A DNA stretch of 64,000 nt from Roseateles_B flavus (GCF_039872765.1 NZ_JBDPZC010000001.1:124001-188000), one strand, 5' to 3'; positions 9,273 through 19,044 are shown, counted from the stretch's first letter. Translations and numbers: made by a program. Notes: a model not told the origin generated them from the sequence alone.

Positions 9273-9695
9273 TCAGGTCTTGCCTGCCCCCAGCCAGAGC
9301 AGCAGGGCGATGGCCAGGAAGGCCAGCCACGACAGGTGCCGGCCGCGCGTGAACACCAGCGGAAAGAGCGCCGAGAGCGCGGCAAGGCCGCTGAAGACCT
9401 GCAGCACAAGCCGCGTCTGCAGCGGCCCCTGCGCGGCCAGCAACACCAGGGCAGCCAGGGCCCACCACACCAGGGTCAGCAGGTGCCACACGAAGCGCAG
9501 CGTGCCTGTCGTGAAGGCGGTGCTTCCCAGCAGTGCCGGCAGGTTCTCGTGCTTGAAGAGCCGGCGCAGCAGGTAACGCTCGCCCAGCCAGGAATGGGCC
9601 AGGCCGGTGAGGAAGATCAGCAGTGCGGCGAGGGTCAGCAGCATGGGATGCCAGCCTAGGGCCATTGCGCAGGCCGTGCGTCGACCGCGTTTCAC
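9273..9695 (-). CDS. Small polytopic membrane protein, unknown function
   Basis: The frame encodes up to 140 aa with four hydrophobic helices: LLTLAALLIFLTGLAHSWL, LRFVWHLLTLVWWALAALVLL, VLQVFSGLAALSALFPLVFT and LSWLAFLAIALLLWLG. Conserved-looking charged residues sit between helices 1 and 2 (GERYLLRRLFKHENLPALLGS). The start is uncertain: the first 12-17 residues may not be translated, with an alternative Met at about 9644. It is convergent with the NTF2-like lipoprotein. No family could be assigned. Confidence 0.55.
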   Translation of the reverse strand: MKRGRRTACAMALGWHPMLLTLAALLIFLTGLAHSWLGERYLLRRLFKHENLPALLGSTAFTTGTLRFVWHLLTLVWWALAALVLLAAQGPLQTRLVLQVFSGLAALSALFPLVFTRGRHLSWLAFLAIALLLWLGAGKT

Positions 9696-9725
9696 GGATG
9701 TGCGCTCTGCGGCGCCGGTCGACCC

Positions 9726-12023
9726 TCAGTGCCTGAAGCCGATGTTGCGCTGCTGCCGCACTTCGGGCTTGACGCGGTGCTCGGCCTCCAGCTGCTCGAG
9801 GAACTCCTCGGCGCCGGGCGTCTCGCCCAGGATCTCGCCCTGCTGGCGCACGGCGGCGAAGTCCCCGGGGGTGAGGCTGTCCAGGCGCTGCAAGCGTTCG
9901 CGCTGGGCGGCCGTGGGGGCGGCACCGGCCTCGCGCTCGAACATGGTCCAGCGCTGCTCGGCGCGCAGGGGCTTGAAGCGGATCTTGAAGGCGAAGCGGC
10001 GCAGCGCGGCCTCGTCCAGGTCCTCGAAGAGATTGGTGGTGCAGATGAAGATGCCGGGGAAGCGCTCCATGCCGGCCAGCATCTCGTTGACCTCGCTGAC
10101 CTCGTAGTGGCGCTCGGCCATGCGGCGGCTGCGCAGGAAGCTGTCGGCCTCGTCCAGCAGCAGCACCGCGCCCTCCTGGCCGGCGGACTCGAACATGCGG
10201 GCCATGTTCTGCTCGGTCTCGCCGACGAACTTGCTGGAGAGGTCGCTGGCCTGGCGCACCATCAGCGGCCGGCCCAGCTGCTCGGCGATATGCTCGGCCA
10301 GGGCGGTCTTGCCTGTGCCAGGCGGGCCGTAGAAGCAGAGGTTGCCGTGCCCGCGCTTGCGCAGGGCCTGGACGATGCGGGCGACCTCATAGCGGGATTC
10401 GCAGTTCAGCAGGTCCAGCTCGTACTGGGTGACGCGGCGCCGCTCCTCGCGCTCCTGCGACTGGTGGCCCAGGGCGCGGTCGGCGTTGAGCAGCTGGCGG
10501 TCGATCAGGCGTTCGTAGCTGGCGGCCGATTCCTCGTCGCAGGTCAGCTGCGCAAAGCGCACCGCGGTGCGGATCTGGGCCGGCGTGAGGCCGCGGCGCG
10601 CGGCCAGGCGCTCGCGGAATTCGGCCGTCACCGGCACGTCGGCCAGGGCACGCTGCACCAGGCTCAGGCGTGCGCCGGGCGGCGGGGACTTGAGCTCGAG
10701 GTGGTACTGGAAGCGGCGGCGGAAGGCCGGGTCGATCTGCTCGATGCGGTTGGTGACCCAGATCACCGGCACCGGGTTGCTCTCCAGGATCTGGTTGACC
10801 CAGGCCTTGCCGCTGACCGAGTTGCCGCTGGGCATGTCCAGTGCGGAGTCGAGGCGGGCCATCAGCTGGACGGTGTCGCCGGACAGGGGCGGGAAGACGT
10901 CTTCCACCTCGTCGAAGAGCAGGGCCACATTGCTGCTGGCCTTCAGGAAGACCTGGCTGATCTGCAGGGAGCGGTAGCGGTCGCGGCCGGAGAGGGAGTT
11001 GCCGTCGCGGTCCGCGTACTCGACTTCATAGAGGTCCAGGCCGGCCGCCTGCGCCGCCACCTTGGCCAGCTCGGTCTTGCCGGTGCCCGGCGGGCCGTAG
11101 AGCAGCACGTTGACGCCCGCCTGGTGGCGCGCCACCGCATGGCGCAGCAACTGGCCCAGCAGGGCGAGGTCCTCGGCGACGAACTGGAAGTCCTGGGCCG
11201 AGAGCTCGCTGCGCGTGGCCGGCCGGGTGAAGACGGCCATGAGGTCGTTGGGATCGCGGTACTCGCGCATCAGCACCGGCGGGAGCTGGTCGCTGACCTT
11301 CATCAGGTCGGCCAGGTCGGTGATGTTGTGCTCGGAGATCAGGTTCTCCACCATGCCGATGCGTTCCAGGCGCGAGCCCGCGCGCAGGGCCTCGGCCACC
11401 TCGCGCTCGTCCACGCCGGCCACGGCCGCGATGGCGGCGAAGGCCTCCTGCGCGTTGTTGACCTTGAACTCCACCAGCGCCCCGCGCAGCTCGCGCTGGT
11501 AGCGGGCCAGGGTGCCGTAGAGCAGGATGGCGCGCTCCGCCGGGTTGAGCTGCAGCAGGTGGCCCAGCGAGGCGATGTTCTTCTCGACCAGGGTGGACTC
11601 GCGCTTGAGCTGACGGTCCAGGTGCTCGCAGGTGCTGGCCAGCAGGGCCATCATGTCCTTGGGAGAATCCTTGATGTATTCGTCCAGGTAGAAGAAGAGC
11701 GTGGCCTCGGCGAAGGGTCCGTTCCAGACGCCGTGGCGTTCGAGGAAGCGGGTGTCGTCGAGTTCCGTGTGTCCGGCCCAGAGTTCGTTGTGGGCGCAGC
11801 GCTGGGCGAGGTAGGCCCGCAGGCGGGTCAGCACGCGCTGCGGCCAGACGAGGTGGCGGCCGGTGAAGGAGAGAAGGCCGTTGAAGTCGCGCCGGAGGTT
11901 GAAGCGGTTGGCGTGCTTGACCGTCAGCGTGAGCACGAAGTGCGAGCACATGCGGTCCATCACGGGGGCGTCCCGGAGGCCTGGCGATGCCAGGACGCGC
12001 AGCTCTGCCAAACGCTTCACCAT
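9726..12023 (-). CDS. AAA+ ATPase with two ATPase domains
   Basis: The 765-aa protein has a helical N-terminal region (about 1-270) and two AAA+ modules. The first has Walker A LLYGPPGTGKTELA at about 308 and Walker B VALLFDEVEDVF. The second has Walker A CFYGPPGTGKTALA at about 565 and Walker B AVLLLDEADSFL, with arginine-finger-like ALRRFAFKIRF. Both domains look catalytically intact. The resemblance is to CDC48/spastin-like remodelling ATPases. The substrate is unknown. A monocistronic gene with no adaptor gene beside it. Confidence 0.75.
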   Translation of the reverse strand: MVKRLAELRVLASPGLRDAPVMDRMCSHFVLTLTVKHANRFNLRRDFNGLLSFTGRHLVWPQRVLTRLRAYLAQRCAHNELWAGHTELDDTRFLERHGVWNGPFAEATLFFYLDEYIKDSPKDMMALLASTCEHLDRQLKRESTLVEKNIASLGHLLQLNPAERAILLYGTLARYQRELRGALVEFKVNNAQEAFAAIAAVAGVDEREVAEALRAGSRLERIGMVENLISEHNITDLADLMKVSDQLPPVLMREYRDPNDLMAVFTRPATRSELSAQDFQFVAEDLALLGQLLRHAVARHQAGVNVLLYGPPGTGKTELAKVAAQAAGLDLYEVEYADRDGNSLSGRDRYRSLQISQVFLKASSNVALLFDEVEDVFPPLSGDTVQLMARLDSALDMPSGNSVSGKAWVNQILESNPVPVIWVTNRIEQIDPAFRRRFQYHLELKSPPPGARLSLVQRALADVPVTAEFRERLAARRGLTPAQIRTAVRFAQLTCDEESAASYERLIDRQLLNADRALGHQSQEREERRRVTQYELDLLNCESRYEVARIVQALRKRGHGNLCFYGPPGTGKTALAEHIAEQLGRPLMVRQASDLSSKFVGETEQNMARMFESAGQEGAVLLLDEADSFLRSRRMAERHYEVSEVNEMLAGMERFPGIFICTTNLFEDLDEAALRRFAFKIRFKPLRAEQRWTMFEREAGAAPTAAQRERLQRLDSLTPGDFAAVRQQGEILGETPGAEEFLEQLEAEHRVKPEVRQQRNIGFRH

Positions 12024-12210
12024 GGGCCTCTCCTCACAGAGGATGAATGGAACGCCGGGCTGTCAGGCCCGGCGTCCGACCCATCTTGGCGCAGGGAAGG
12101 CGGAAGGACAAGTCCCGTTCGGGGTCTGGTTTCGTGAACTCTCTCGCAAAAGACGCCAGGGGAACGGGGCCGTGACGCGATGATCAAGCCCCGCGGCGGC
12201 ACGCGGTGCC

Positions 12211-12492
12211 TCAGTGCATGACCACGGGCTGCTGGCCCATGTTGGCGTAGCGCTCGATGAAGTCGTCCAGCTCTTCCTCGCTGGGCTCCTGTTCGATGAG
12301 GGCTTCCACGCCTTCCTGGAACTGCTGGGCCAGGGCGCCCTCGATGAAGATCTCCTTGCGGGAGAACTTGTCGACGATCTCGAAGCCTCCCCGCTGCAGG
12401 GCGGGAAGCTCACGGCCGTCATGACGCAGCTGCTCGACGGGCACGTCGAACTGCACCACGATGAAACTGGGGGAGTTGTAGAGCATGTGCAT
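12211..12492 (-). CDS. DUF3567 family protein
   Basis: The 93-aa protein (MHMLYNSPSFIVVQFDVPVE...) matches the betaproteobacterial DUF3567 family: a first strand with FIVVQFDVP, the central RGGFEIVDKFSRKEIFIEGALAQQF, and the acidic EPSEEELDDFIERY near the C-terminus. It is a small cytosolic protein of unknown function. A second possible start lies 6 bp inside. Its restriction to Burkholderiales-type bacteria supports the host assignment. Confidence 0.8.
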   Translation of the reverse strand: MHMLYNSPSFIVVQFDVPVEQLRHDGRELPALQRGGFEIVDKFSRKEIFIEGALAQQFQEGVEALIEQEPSEEELDDFIERYANMGQQPVVMH

Positions 12493-12643
12493 GATGGACT
12501 CCTGTGACCAGCAACTGCGGTCGGCAGGACCGGTTTCAAGGGGAACCGGCCTGCTAACGGCCTCGACCGCGATCAAATAGTGGCAGAAAGCCTGGCTGAT
12601 CGGCGGATGGCGGGTCTTTTATTTGTGGCAGGCGCGTCACAAA

Positions 12644-13654
12644 TCACACGGCCGGGCGCGCCCCGGGGCTGGCGAGCTCGTCCTGCAGCTCCATTTCCCA
12701 ACCTTCCTCCTCGCCAATCTGCTGGTGCAGTCGCACGGGCAGGTACTGGCGGGCGGGATCCAGCCACACATCGAGGCGGGTGTCGTGCGGGCCCAGGCCG
12801 CCGCGCTGCAGATGCCACAGTCCGCCCTCCTGGCCCAGCACGCTGAACTGCCAGCGGTGCAGGCCGCCGCGGATCAGGGCCACGGGCATCTCGAAGCGCT
12901 GCCCCGGCAGCGGCGCGCCGTGCTGGATCTGCCAGGCCTGCAGCAGGGCGGGCAGCTGCAGCCACCAGGACAGGCGGTCCTGCGTGGCCGGCGCCAGGGG
13001 CTGCAGCTCGGTGCTGGCGGAGTAGCTGATCACGCCCTGCTCCCGTCGGAAATTGAGCGCTTGCATCTCGCGCGTGCCGCGCAGCACCGCGAAGCGCAGC
13101 GGCGCCAGGCCCAGGGCATCGCGGCGACCTTCGCTGCGCCAGCCGGGCAGGGGATGGCCGGGCAGCTGGCGGCGCAGCTGCAGGGCGTAGTCCTCCCCTT
13201 GGGACTGCCAGTGCAGCCAGGCCTGGCCTTCGACGCCGGCCTGGCGCAGGCGGTAGCGCCAGAGGCCCTCGCCCTGCGGCGGCAGGGCGGCCAGGTCCTG
13301 GGCCGTCATGGCGGCGTCCGCGGCGTCTTCGGGCGCCGAAGCGGGCAGGGCTGGCGCCGCGAGGGCTTGCGTTGCCGCGGGCGCCGGCTCCGCCGCGGGA
13401 CGCTCCGGGCTCCTGGGCTTCGGAGCTTCGGCCGGCGCGGCGGCCTGCGGCGGTACCCTCACGGCGGGCCGGGCCGCCTCGCGCAGGCTCAGCAGCACCG
13501 GCGCGCTGTGCAGGGCCGGCGGCTCCTGGGCCGGCCAGCTCGTCAGCAGCCAGGCGTGGGCCAGCAGGGCCAGGCCCACGGCCGCGGCCAGGCCCCGCCC
13601 GGGCCGGGGGGCCAGGCGGTGGGCGGGGCGGGGCGCAGGAGAGGCTCGGCTCAT
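12644..13654 (-). CDS. DUF3108 family protein with TonB-like Pro-rich N-terminus
   Basis: The 336-aa protein has one N-terminal membrane helix (GLAAAVGLALLAHAWLLTSW), a Pro/Ala-rich linker of about 90 residues as in TonB-like spanning proteins, and a C-terminal DUF3108 domain. That domain begins at WRYRLRQAGVEGQAWLHWQS and includes GVISYSAS and LDVWLDPARQYLPVRL. DUF3108 proteins are periplasmic and structurally LolA/outer-membrane-lipoprotein-like; the ligand is unknown. The start at 13654 immediately precedes the helix. It is divergent from the FAH-family gene, 35 bp away. Confidence 0.7.
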   Translation of the reverse strand: MSRASPAPRPAHRLAPRPGRGLAAAVGLALLAHAWLLTSWPAQEPPALHSAPVLLSLREAARPAVRVPPQAAAPAEAPKPRSPERPAAEPAPAATQALAAPALPASAPEDAADAAMTAQDLAALPPQGEGLWRYRLRQAGVEGQAWLHWQSQGEDYALQLRRQLPGHPLPGWRSEGRRDALGLAPLRFAVLRGTREMQALNFRREQGVISYSASTELQPLAPATQDRLSWWLQLPALLQAWQIQHGAPLPGQRFEMPVALIRGGLHRWQFSVLGQEGGLWHLQRGGLGPHDTRLDVWLDPARQYLPVRLHQQIGEEEGWEMELQDELASPGARPAV

Positions 13655-13689
13655 TGGACAATGCGGTGCATGCAGGAGTGTCACCCACG

Positions 13690-14778
13690 ATGAAACTAGC
13701 CACCTACCGAGACGGATCCCGCGATGGCCAGCTCGTGGTCGTCTCCCGGGACCTGAGCCAGGCGCACTACGCCAACGGCATCGCCTCGCGTCTGCAGCAG
13801 GTGCTGGACGACTGGAATTTTCTCGCGCCACAGCTGGAAGACCTCTTCCTCACCTTGAACCATGGCAAGGCCCGCCATGCCTTCGCCTTCGAGCCGGTGC
13901 GCTGCATGGCGCCCCTGCCGCGCCCGCGGGCCCTGCTGCAGGGCAATGCCTACGCCGAGTTGCAGGCCCTGCTGCAAGGCCGGGAGGCAGCCTCGGAGCC
14001 CGTGCTGCTGCGCGGCCCGGCGGAGTCCCTGCAGGGTCCCACCGAGCCGGTGCGCCTGCCCAACGAGGCCCTGGGCCTGGACTTCCAGCCCGGCCTGTTC
14101 GTCGTGTGTGCGGATCTCGCCCAGAGCGCGAGCCCTGAGCAGGCCCTGGAGGCGGTGCGCCTGCTGGGCCTGTCCTGCGACTGGACCCTGCAGCAGCTGG
14201 CCCTGCGCGAGCGGGAGGCCGGCCTGGCTCAGCAGCTGAGCCAGCTGGCCTGCACGCTGGCGCCTGTGCTGGTGACGCCGGACGAGCTGGGCGAGGCCTG
14301 GCGCGAGGGCCGTCTCAAGGGCAGCCTGCAGTCCCTGCTGAACGGCCGCAAGTTCGGCCCCATCGACCTCGGCGCCGGGCTGCGATTCGGCTTTGGCGAT
14401 CTCATCGCCCAGGCCGCCCGCCTCAAGCCCCTGCGCGGCAGCGTGCTGGTGGCCAGCGGCCCACTGGGCCCGGCCCGGCCGCGCCAGGGCTGCGCCAGCC
14501 TCAGTCACCGCCGGACCCTCGAGGCCGACGAGAAGGGCGGCGTGCAGACCGGCTTCATGAAGTGGGGCGACAGCCTGCGCGTGGACCTCAAGGGCGCGGA
14601 CGGCCAGAGCGTCTTCGGTGCCATCGACCTCGACGTGCTGAACCTGAGCGATCCCGATCCCCAGGACGCTGCGGCGGCCCCGCAGGCGGAGCCTGAGCCC
14701 GAGGCGGCGGCCGAGCTCGAATCCGCTGAGCCGGGCACCGAACCGGGCACCGAACCGGGCCAGGAGGTGGCGGAATGA
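13690..14778 (+). CDS. Fumarylacetoacetate hydrolase family protein
   Basis: The 362-aa protein begins MKLATYRDGSRDGQLVVVSR, the N-terminal motif of the FAH-like enzymes of Burkholderiales. Family enzymes use a divalent metal to cleave or hydrate 2-oxo acid substrates. The usual C-terminal catalytic core (EVxE metal motif) is not obvious, so activity is uncertain. The last about 45 residues are acidic, with an imprecise EPGT repeat. The start at 13690 is used because the alternative frame start at 13372 would overlap the divergent gene. It overlaps the nucleoside hydrolase start by ATGA. Confidence 0.55.
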   Translation: MKLATYRDGSRDGQLVVVSRDLSQAHYANGIASRLQQVLDDWNFLAPQLEDLFLTLNHGKARHAFAFEPVRCMAPLPRPRALLQGNAYAELQALLQGREAASEPVLLRGPAESLQGPTEPVRLPNEALGLDFQPGLFVVCADLAQSASPEQALEAVRLLGLSCDWTLQQLALREREAGLAQQLSQLACTLAPVLVTPDELGEAWREGRLKGSLQSLLNGRKFGPIDLGAGLRFGFGDLIAQAARLKPLRGSVLVASGPLGPARPRQGCASLSHRRTLEADEKGGVQTGFMKWGDSLRVDLKGADGQSVFGAIDLDVLNLSDPDPQDAAAAPQAEPEPEAAAELESAEPGTEPGTEPGQEVAE

Positions 14779-15743
14779 GCAGCGCCGGCCGCCAGGCCAT
14801 CGTCATCGACACCGACCCGGGCCAGGACGATGCCATCGCCATCCTGCTGGCCCTGGCCAGCCCCGAGCTGGAGGTGCTGGCCATCAGCACCGTGGCCGGC
14901 AACGTGCCCCTGGCCCTGACCAGCCGCAATGCCCGCATGGTGTGCGAGCTGGCGGGCCGTCCGGACCTGCCCGTGCATGCCGGCGCGGACCGCCCGCTGC
15001 TGCGCCCCCTGGTCACGGCCGAGCACGTGCACGGCAAGACCGGGCTGGATGGCCATGAGCTGCCTGCGCCCACCATGCCGCTGCAGGCCGAGCACAGCGT
15101 GGACGTCATCATCCGCAGCGTGATGGAGCGCCCTGCCGGCAGCGTCACCCTGTGCCCGCTGGGCCCGCTGACCAACATCGCCCTGGCCCTGCAGAAGGAG
15201 CCCGCGCTGGCGCAGCGCATCGGCCGCATCGTGCTGATGGGCGGGGGCTGCTTCGAGGGCGGCAACATCACGCCGGCCGCCGAGTTCAACTGCTATGTCG
15301 ATCCGCATGCGGCGGCCGTGGTCTTCGGCAGCGGCGTGCCCCTCACCATGGTGCCGCTGGACTGCACGCACCAGGCCCTGACCAGCCCGGCGCGTATCGC
15401 GGCAATCCGGGCCCTGGGCGGGCGCATCGGGCCGGCGGTGGCGGGTTGGCTGGCCTTTGCTGAGCGGTTTGACGAGCAGAAGTACGGCCAGCAGGGCGGC
15501 CCTCTGCACGACCCCTGCGTGATCGCCTGGCTGATCAAGCCCGAGCTGTTCCGAGGCCGGACCTGCAATGTCGAGATCGAGACCCAGAGCCCGCTGACCC
15601 TGGGCATGAGCGTGATCGACTGGTGGGGCGTGACCGAGCGGCCGCGCAATGCGCTGGTGCTGGGCGAGGTGGACGCCCAGGGCCTCTTCGATCTCATCAC
15701 CGAACGCCTGGGCCGCCTGGCCCGTCACCTGGAGAAGGCCTGA
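14775..15743 (+). CDS. Inosine-uridine preferring nucleoside hydrolase
   Basis: The 322-aa protein matches the IU-nucleoside hydrolase family and has its usual length. The N-terminal IVIDTDPGQDDAIAILLAL is the Ca-binding DTDPGxDDA signature. LVTAEHVHGKTGLDG, LCPLGPLTNIALAL, IVLMGGGC and EFNCYVDPHAA follow in the normal order, and the late HDPC motif supplies a further Asp ligand. It hydrolyses the N-glycosidic bond of ribonucleosides for salvage; base preference cannot be set. It sits in a three-gene operon with the FAH-like and PPOX-like genes, with 4-bp and 1-bp overlaps. Confidence 0.9.
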   Translation: MSSAGRQAIVIDTDPGQDDAIAILLALASPELEVLAISTVAGNVPLALTSRNARMVCELAGRPDLPVHAGADRPLLRPLVTAEHVHGKTGLDGHELPAPTMPLQAEHSVDVIIRSVMERPAGSVTLCPLGPLTNIALALQKEPALAQRIGRIVLMGGGCFEGGNITPAAEFNCYVDPHAAAVVFGSGVPLTMVPLDCTHQALTSPARIAAIRALGGRIGPAVAGWLAFAERFDEQKYGQQGGPLHDPCVIAWLIKPELFRGRTCNVEIETQSPLTLGMSVIDWWGVTERPRNALVLGEVDAQGLFDLITERLGRLARHLEKA

Positions 15744-16384
15744 TGATGGCGGACCCAATCTGGCTCGACGACTCGCACGATGTGCGCGATGCCGCCACCC
15801 TGCGCGCGCACTACGAGCGCACGCCCACACCGGCCTCGATCTTCAAGGAATGCCGCGAGGTCCATCCGCTGTACCGCCGCTACATCGAGGCCGCGCCCTT
15901 CGTGGTGCTGGCCACGCGCGGGCCGCAGGGGCTGGACACCTCGCCGCGCGGCGACGCCCCCGGCTTCGTGCAGGTGGCGGACGCCAGGACCCTGCTCCTG
16001 CCCGATCGCCGCGGCAATGACCGCATCGACAGCCTGCGCAACATCCTGCACGACCCGCAGGTGGCGCTGCAGTTCCTGATCCCCGGCGTGCCCGAGGTGC
16101 TGCGCGTCAATGGCGAGGCCCGCATCAGCGCCTCACCCGCGCTGCTCGAGCGCTTCGTGGTGGATGGCAAGCGGCCCGCCACGGTGCTGGTGATCACCGT
16201 GAACCTGGTGTTCTTCCAGTGCGCCCGTGCCATCAAGCGCTCGCGGCTGTGGGACCCGGCGGTGCAGCGCGACCGCAGCGAGCTGCCCTCGCCGGGCGAG
16301 ATCCTGCAGACCCTGGAAGCCAGCTTCGATGGGCGGGCTTACGACGCGGCGCTGCAGGAACGGCAGGCCCGGACACTTTACTGA
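15743..16384 (+). CDS. Pyridoxamine 5'-phosphate oxidase-like flavoprotein (MSMEG_1061 type)
   Basis: The 213-aa protein matches the PPOX split-barrel flavin family. VHPLYRRYIEAAPFVVLATR...LDTSPRGDAPGFVQVADARTLLLPDRRGNDRIDSLRNIL is the standard FMN-binding pattern (S-P-R-G-D, then LPDR.GN). Such proteins bind FMN or F420 and act as oxidoreductases on unknown substrates. The stop of the nucleoside hydrolase overlaps the start by one base (TGATG); a second Met follows at once, so 15746 is also possible. Confidence 0.8.
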   Translation: MMADPIWLDDSHDVRDAATLRAHYERTPTPASIFKECREVHPLYRRYIEAAPFVVLATRGPQGLDTSPRGDAPGFVQVADARTLLLPDRRGNDRIDSLRNILHDPQVALQFLIPGVPEVLRVNGEARISASPALLERFVVDGKRPATVLVITVNLVFFQCARAIKRSRLWDPAVQRDRSELPSPGEILQTLEASFDGRAYDAALQERQARTLY

Positions 16385-16455
16385 AGCGCGGCGCCCCGGC
16401 GCCGGGCTGGCGTGCCGCAGTGCCGTGCCGGGCCGCGCCGCGGCCGCCCGGTGGC

Positions 16456-17799
16456 TCAGGGGATCGGCACTTCCGTGCGGATCTGCGAGAACCAGTCGCT
16501 GTGGTCCTCGACTTTTTCAGGGGGCATGCCGGCAAAGTAAGCCGGCGTGGCCCGGTTGGTGAAGTTCTCGGTGTAGTAGACCACCATCGCCGTCTGCCGC
16601 CTCAGGTTCCAGCTGGGCTTCCATCCCAGTCCTGCAAGTTCCGGCGACGTATAGCTGACCGTGCGTGCGCCACCGATCCAGCCGGCGGAGAAGGTGTAGT
16701 CGAGGGTGGGGCCGATGCCGCTCTTCTCCCAGGCGTAGACGTTGGTCAGGGTGCTGCCCGCCACTGGCGTCCAGGTCAGGGTCGGGCGAGGACCGGAGCC
16801 GTTGGGAGCGGCACCCAGCGCCAGCGGGTTGGCGTAAGTCGGCAGCTTCAGGGGCTGCACCGCGCCGCTGACAGAGACATAGCTGGCCGAGCGACGGGCC
16901 GTGACATTGCCCTGGACCAGGCGGGCGGTCGCCGACACCCTGTAGCTGTCGTTGCTGCCGAGCACGCCGGCCGGCACCAGCGGGTAGGACAGCGAAGTCT
17001 GGCTGTCCGCCGCCAGACGGATGCTCGCGCTGGGGGAGTTCAGGGTGGCGCCCACGGCCAAGGTCTCGCCAGCGACGGGCGTGTAGTCGGTCAACGTGCT
17101 GGTCTGGCTCGGAGCGGGCAGCGCGATGGCCTTCGCGAAGTCGAAGTTCACCTCTGTGATGGACCGCATGTCCAGGTCGCGCTGGATCACCAGCGAATCG
17201 GCTGCGCCGCTGGCATTCAGGTGCACCGCAAAGGCGTCCATCCGGTCCTTGGGCACGCTGTAACGCGACTGGTTGAGGGTGTCGCAGCTGCCAGGCGAGG
17301 GGGCCAGGGAGCCTAGAGCCACCGCGCATGTGCCCGACGCCGGGGCACCCTGTTGGGTGAACCGCACGGCCGTGTAGTCCATGCGGCCCGGGTCATTGCG
17401 TCGGCTCAGGTCGATGGTGGCGGTCTCCGCCCGCGTCAGGTGAAAGGCCATCACCTCGGGTGGCATGTCCGAGGTGTTCGGCGAGTTGGATTCAGCGACC
17501 AGCATCACGGCGTACTTGCCGGCCTTGTCCTTGACCTGGAAGCTGAAGCCGCCGTTGCTCCGCGCCGCCACCTGCCAGGGGCCGTCGCCGTCCTGGTAGG
17601 CCATCCAGTAGGCGTAGCCGCCATAGGCGGGCAACGTCACCGCGACGGGCCCGGCCTGGCTTGCAACGACCGGACCGGTGGGGGTGCCGCCCATATCCCC
17701 GGTGCCGCCACCCCCTCCGCCACACGCGGTTAGCAACGCCGCGACGACGCCCAGCGACAGCAGGCCCACCTGACGGTAGGCGGACTCAAACCTTGCCAT
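16456..17799 (-). CDS. Secreted lipoprotein, unknown function
   Basis: The 447-aa protein starts MARFESAYRQVGLLSLGVVAALLTACGGGGGG, a signal peptide with lipobox LLTAC at about residues 23-27 followed by a Gly tract, typical of betaproteobacterial surface lipoproteins. The rest is rich in Ser/Thr/Pro and repeated beta-type segments, suggesting Ig-like or sandwich domains; no catalytic motif is visible. A GGGAGGG sequence 6 nt upstream supports the start at 17799 over an in-frame Met at 17820. It is divergent from metH. Confidence 0.6.
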   Translation of the reverse strand: MARFESAYRQVGLLSLGVVAALLTACGGGGGGTGDMGGTPTGPVVASQAGPVAVTLPAYGGYAYWMAYQDGDGPWQVAARSNGGFSFQVKDKAGKYAVMLVAESNSPNTSDMPPEVMAFHLTRAETATIDLSRRNDPGRMDYTAVRFTQQGAPASGTCAVALGSLAPSPGSCDTLNQSRYSVPKDRMDAFAVHLNASGAADSLVIQRDLDMRSITEVNFDFAKAIALPAPSQTSTLTDYTPVAGETLAVGATLNSPSASIRLAADSQTSLSYPLVPAGVLGSNDSYRVSATARLVQGNVTARRSASYVSVSGAVQPLKLPTYANPLALGAAPNGSGPRPTLTWTPVAGSTLTNVYAWEKSGIGPTLDYTFSAGWIGGARTVSYTSPELAGLGWKPSWNLRRQTAMVVYYTENFTNRATPAYFAGMPPEKVEDHSDWFSQIRTEVPIP

Positions 17800-17985
17800 T
17801 CTGATCCCTCCCAGCCTCATCTCGAGGCTCTTTCACTGATGTTCTGAAGTTGTGCGCCGCCTTGCGCGGCGGCGCGATTCTGGCACGTCGTTCGTTTCGC
17901 TCCCTTCCCCCGGGAGGGGGGCGCCGCGCGGTCCGCATGTCCGTGTCCATCGTCAGGGCGTGCCGGTCTTCCTACAATCAGGGCC

Positions 17986-19044
17986 ATGAACGCCCCCACC
18001 GCCCCCCGCTACACCCGTGGCAGCGCCCTGCCGGCCCTGCTGAAGCAACGCATCGTGATCCTGGACGGGGCGATGGGCACCATGATCCAGCGCTACAAGC
18101 TCACCGAGGCCGATTTCCGCGGCACGCGCTTCGCCGACCATCCCAAGGACCTCAAGGGCAACAACGACCTGCTGGTGCTGACCCGCCCGGACGTCATCAG
18201 CGAGATCCACGAGAAGTACCTGGCCGCCGGCTCGGACATCATCGAGACCAACACCTTCGGCACCACCTCGGTGGCCCAGGAGGACTACGGCCTGCAGGAC
18301 TTCGCCTATGAGATGAACGTGGCCGCCGCCCGCCTGGCCCGCGCCGCCTGCGACAAGTACAGCACGCCCGACAAGCCCCGCTTCGCCGCGGGCGCCCTGG
18401 GCCCGACGCCGCGCACCGCCTCCATCAGCCCCGACGTGAACGACCCCGGCGCCCGCAATGTCGACTTCGACACCCTGCGTGCCGCCTACTACGAGCAGGC
18501 CCGCGGGCTGCTGGAGGGCGGCGTGGACCTCTTCCTGGTCGAGACCATCTTCGACACGCTCAATGCCAAGGCCGCGCTCTTCGCCCTGGACGAGCTGATG
18601 GAAGCCACGGGCGAGCGCCTGCCGGTGATCATCTCCGGCACCGTGACCGACGCCTCGGGCCGCATCCTCTCCGGCCAGACGGTGACCGCCTTCTGGCACT
18701 CGGTGCGCCATGCCAAGCCCCTGGCCATCGGTCTCAACTGCGCCCTGGGCGCCACGCTGATGCGGCCCTATATCGAGGAGCTGGCCAAGGCCGCGCCCGA
18801 GACTGCGATCAGCTGCTATCCCAATGCCGGCCTGCCCAACCCGATGAGCGACACGGGCTTCGACGAGACGCCGGACGTCACCGGTCGCCTCATGGCCGAG
18901 TTTGCCCAAGCCGGCTTCCTCAACATCGCGGGTGGCTGCTGCGGCACCACGCCCGAGCACATCGCGGCCATCGCGGCCAAGGTCTCGGCCTACCAGCCGC
19001 GGGCCTGCGGGCACAAGCTCTTCAGCGAGCTGGTCGCGGCATGA
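17986..19044 (+). CDS. metH: Methionine synthase, homocysteine-binding half (split MetH)
   Basis: The 352-aa protein equals the N-terminal homocysteine S-methyltransferase domain of cobalamin-dependent MetH. It has the zinc-thiolate ligands: Cys at about 252 (LNCALGA) and Cys 318-319 (GGCCGTTP), plus the family start IVILDGAMGTMIQ. It ends cleanly after the TIM barrel, and the folate, B12 and reactivation domains are encoded separately at 20885. Together the two proteins would methylate homocysteine from methyltetrahydrofolate. Split MetH is common in Burkholderiales. Its stop overlaps the next small gene by ATGA. Confidence 0.92.
   Translation: MNAPTAPRYTRGSALPALLKQRIVILDGAMGTMIQRYKLTEADFRGTRFADHPKDLKGNNDLLVLTRPDVISEIHEKYLAAGSDIIETNTFGTTSVAQEDYGLQDFAYEMNVAAARLARAACDKYSTPDKPRFAAGALGPTPRTASISPDVNDPGARNVDFDTLRAAYYEQARGLLEGGVDLFLVETIFDTLNAKAALFALDELMEATGERLPVIISGTVTDASGRILSGQTVTAFWHSVRHAKPLAIGLNCALGATLMRPYIEELAKAAPETAISCYPNAGLPNPMSDTGFDETPDVTGRLMAEFAQAGFLNIAGGCCGTTPEHIAAIAAKVSAYQPRACGHKLFSELVAA

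Noticed and set aside
13372..13689. Longer start of the FAH-like protein
   Set aside because: Would overlap the divergent DUF3108 gene, and the extra residues are low-complexity; the family start is MKLATYRDG.
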